Assembly: GCA_004356685.1 (NCBI GenBank)
Contig: SMWS01000104.1
Coordinates: 1-5,168 of the forward strand
Origin: Deltaproteobacteria bacterium
GTDB taxonomy: Bacteria; Desulfobacterota_D; UBA1144; Nemesobacterales; N074bin48
Length of the DNA: 5,168 bases
Direction: 5' to 3'
In this document: piece after piece, positions 5,112 to 5,168 of the stretch
Numbering within the stretch: position 1 is the stretch's first letter
Layout: each line of letters begins with the position of its first letter
Notes under the pieces: model-generated
Seen by the model: the letters and a program-made list of their open reading frames with translations, nothing else
The model's database searches: none
Told to the model about the DNA's origin: nothing
Translations under genes and position numbers: made by a program

Positions 5112-5168
5112 ATGCTCTCTGATATTTTGAACAGCAGTATTGCAGACATTGAGTTTTCTTTCCTCGAT
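5112..5168 (+). CDS. Possible 5' end of a downstream gene, perhaps a DEDDh exonuclease (3' partial)
   Basis: An ATG at 5112 opens a frame that stays open for 19 codons to the window edge, reading MLSDILNSSIADIEFSFLD. The end, EFSFLD, has the shape of the first beta strand and first catalytic Asp of the exonuclease I motif (usually D-x-E-T-T-G) of DnaQ/RNase T-type proteins, but the diagnostic residues would lie just past the edge. No ribosome site is visible before the ATG. TTG at 5127 is an alternative start in the same frame. Nineteen codons are too few for a firm call, and the frame could be chance. Confidence 0.35.
   Translation, partial: MLSDILNSSIADIEFSFLD

Noticed and set aside
5076..5168. 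Minus-strand open tail of 30 codons ending at TAA 5078-5076, as if a convergent gene ended here.
   Set aside because: The product is unrecognisable and a 30-codon open run is common by chance. The opposing plus-strand frame looks more gene-like, although neither is proven.

Overview
The window is AT-rich DNA, by eye roughly two-thirds A+T, densely packed with plus-strand genes and typical of a bacterial chromosome. All the identifiable enzymes are housekeeping or cofactor genes: complex I, pterin and tetrapyrrole synthesis. The HemA, HemC and NuoM sequences look like those of a Gram-negative, possibly deltaproteobacterial or related uncultured lineage. That placement is an impression only, and there is no rRNA or other marker to fix it. 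No tRNA, rRNA, insertion sequence or CRISPR array was seen.

Layout: (1) positions 2-325 are the 3' end of nuoM, encoding a complex I membrane subunit. (2) Positions 326-473 are an AT-rich intergenic region with a 15-bp dyad and possible extended -10 boxes. (3) Positions 474-2591 are a tightly coupled four-gene unit: two tandem 6-pyruvoyl-tetrahydropterin synthase (PTPS/QueD family) paralogues, GTP cyclohydrolase I (folE), and a short-chain dehydrogenase resembling bacterial sepiapterin reductase. (4) Positions 2592-2641 are a very AT-rich spacer. (5) Positions 2642-4865 are hemA and hemC, overlapping out of frame by at least 35 bp. (6) Positions 4866-5111 are non-coding, with a hairpin-forming repeat and a GC-rich interspersed-repeat-like element. 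(7) From about 5112 to the window edge there may be the 5' end of another gene, perhaps a DEDDh exonuclease.

How the genes work together: FolE converts GTP to 7,8-dihydroneopterin triphosphate. A PTPS converts that to 6-pyruvoyl-tetrahydropterin, and a sepiapterin-reductase-type SDR reduces it to tetrahydrobiopterin. All three activities are encoded in adjacent, translationally coupled genes, so the unit reads as a bacterial tetrahydrobiopterin-type pterin operon. Its most distinctive point is the doubling of the PTPS gene, with both copies keeping a complete set of catalytic and zinc residues. HemA and HemC are early steps of the C5 route to heme and related tetrapyrroles: glutamyl-tRNA to glutamate-1-semialdehyde, and porphobilinogen to hydroxymethylbilane. 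No hemD or hemB follows in the window.
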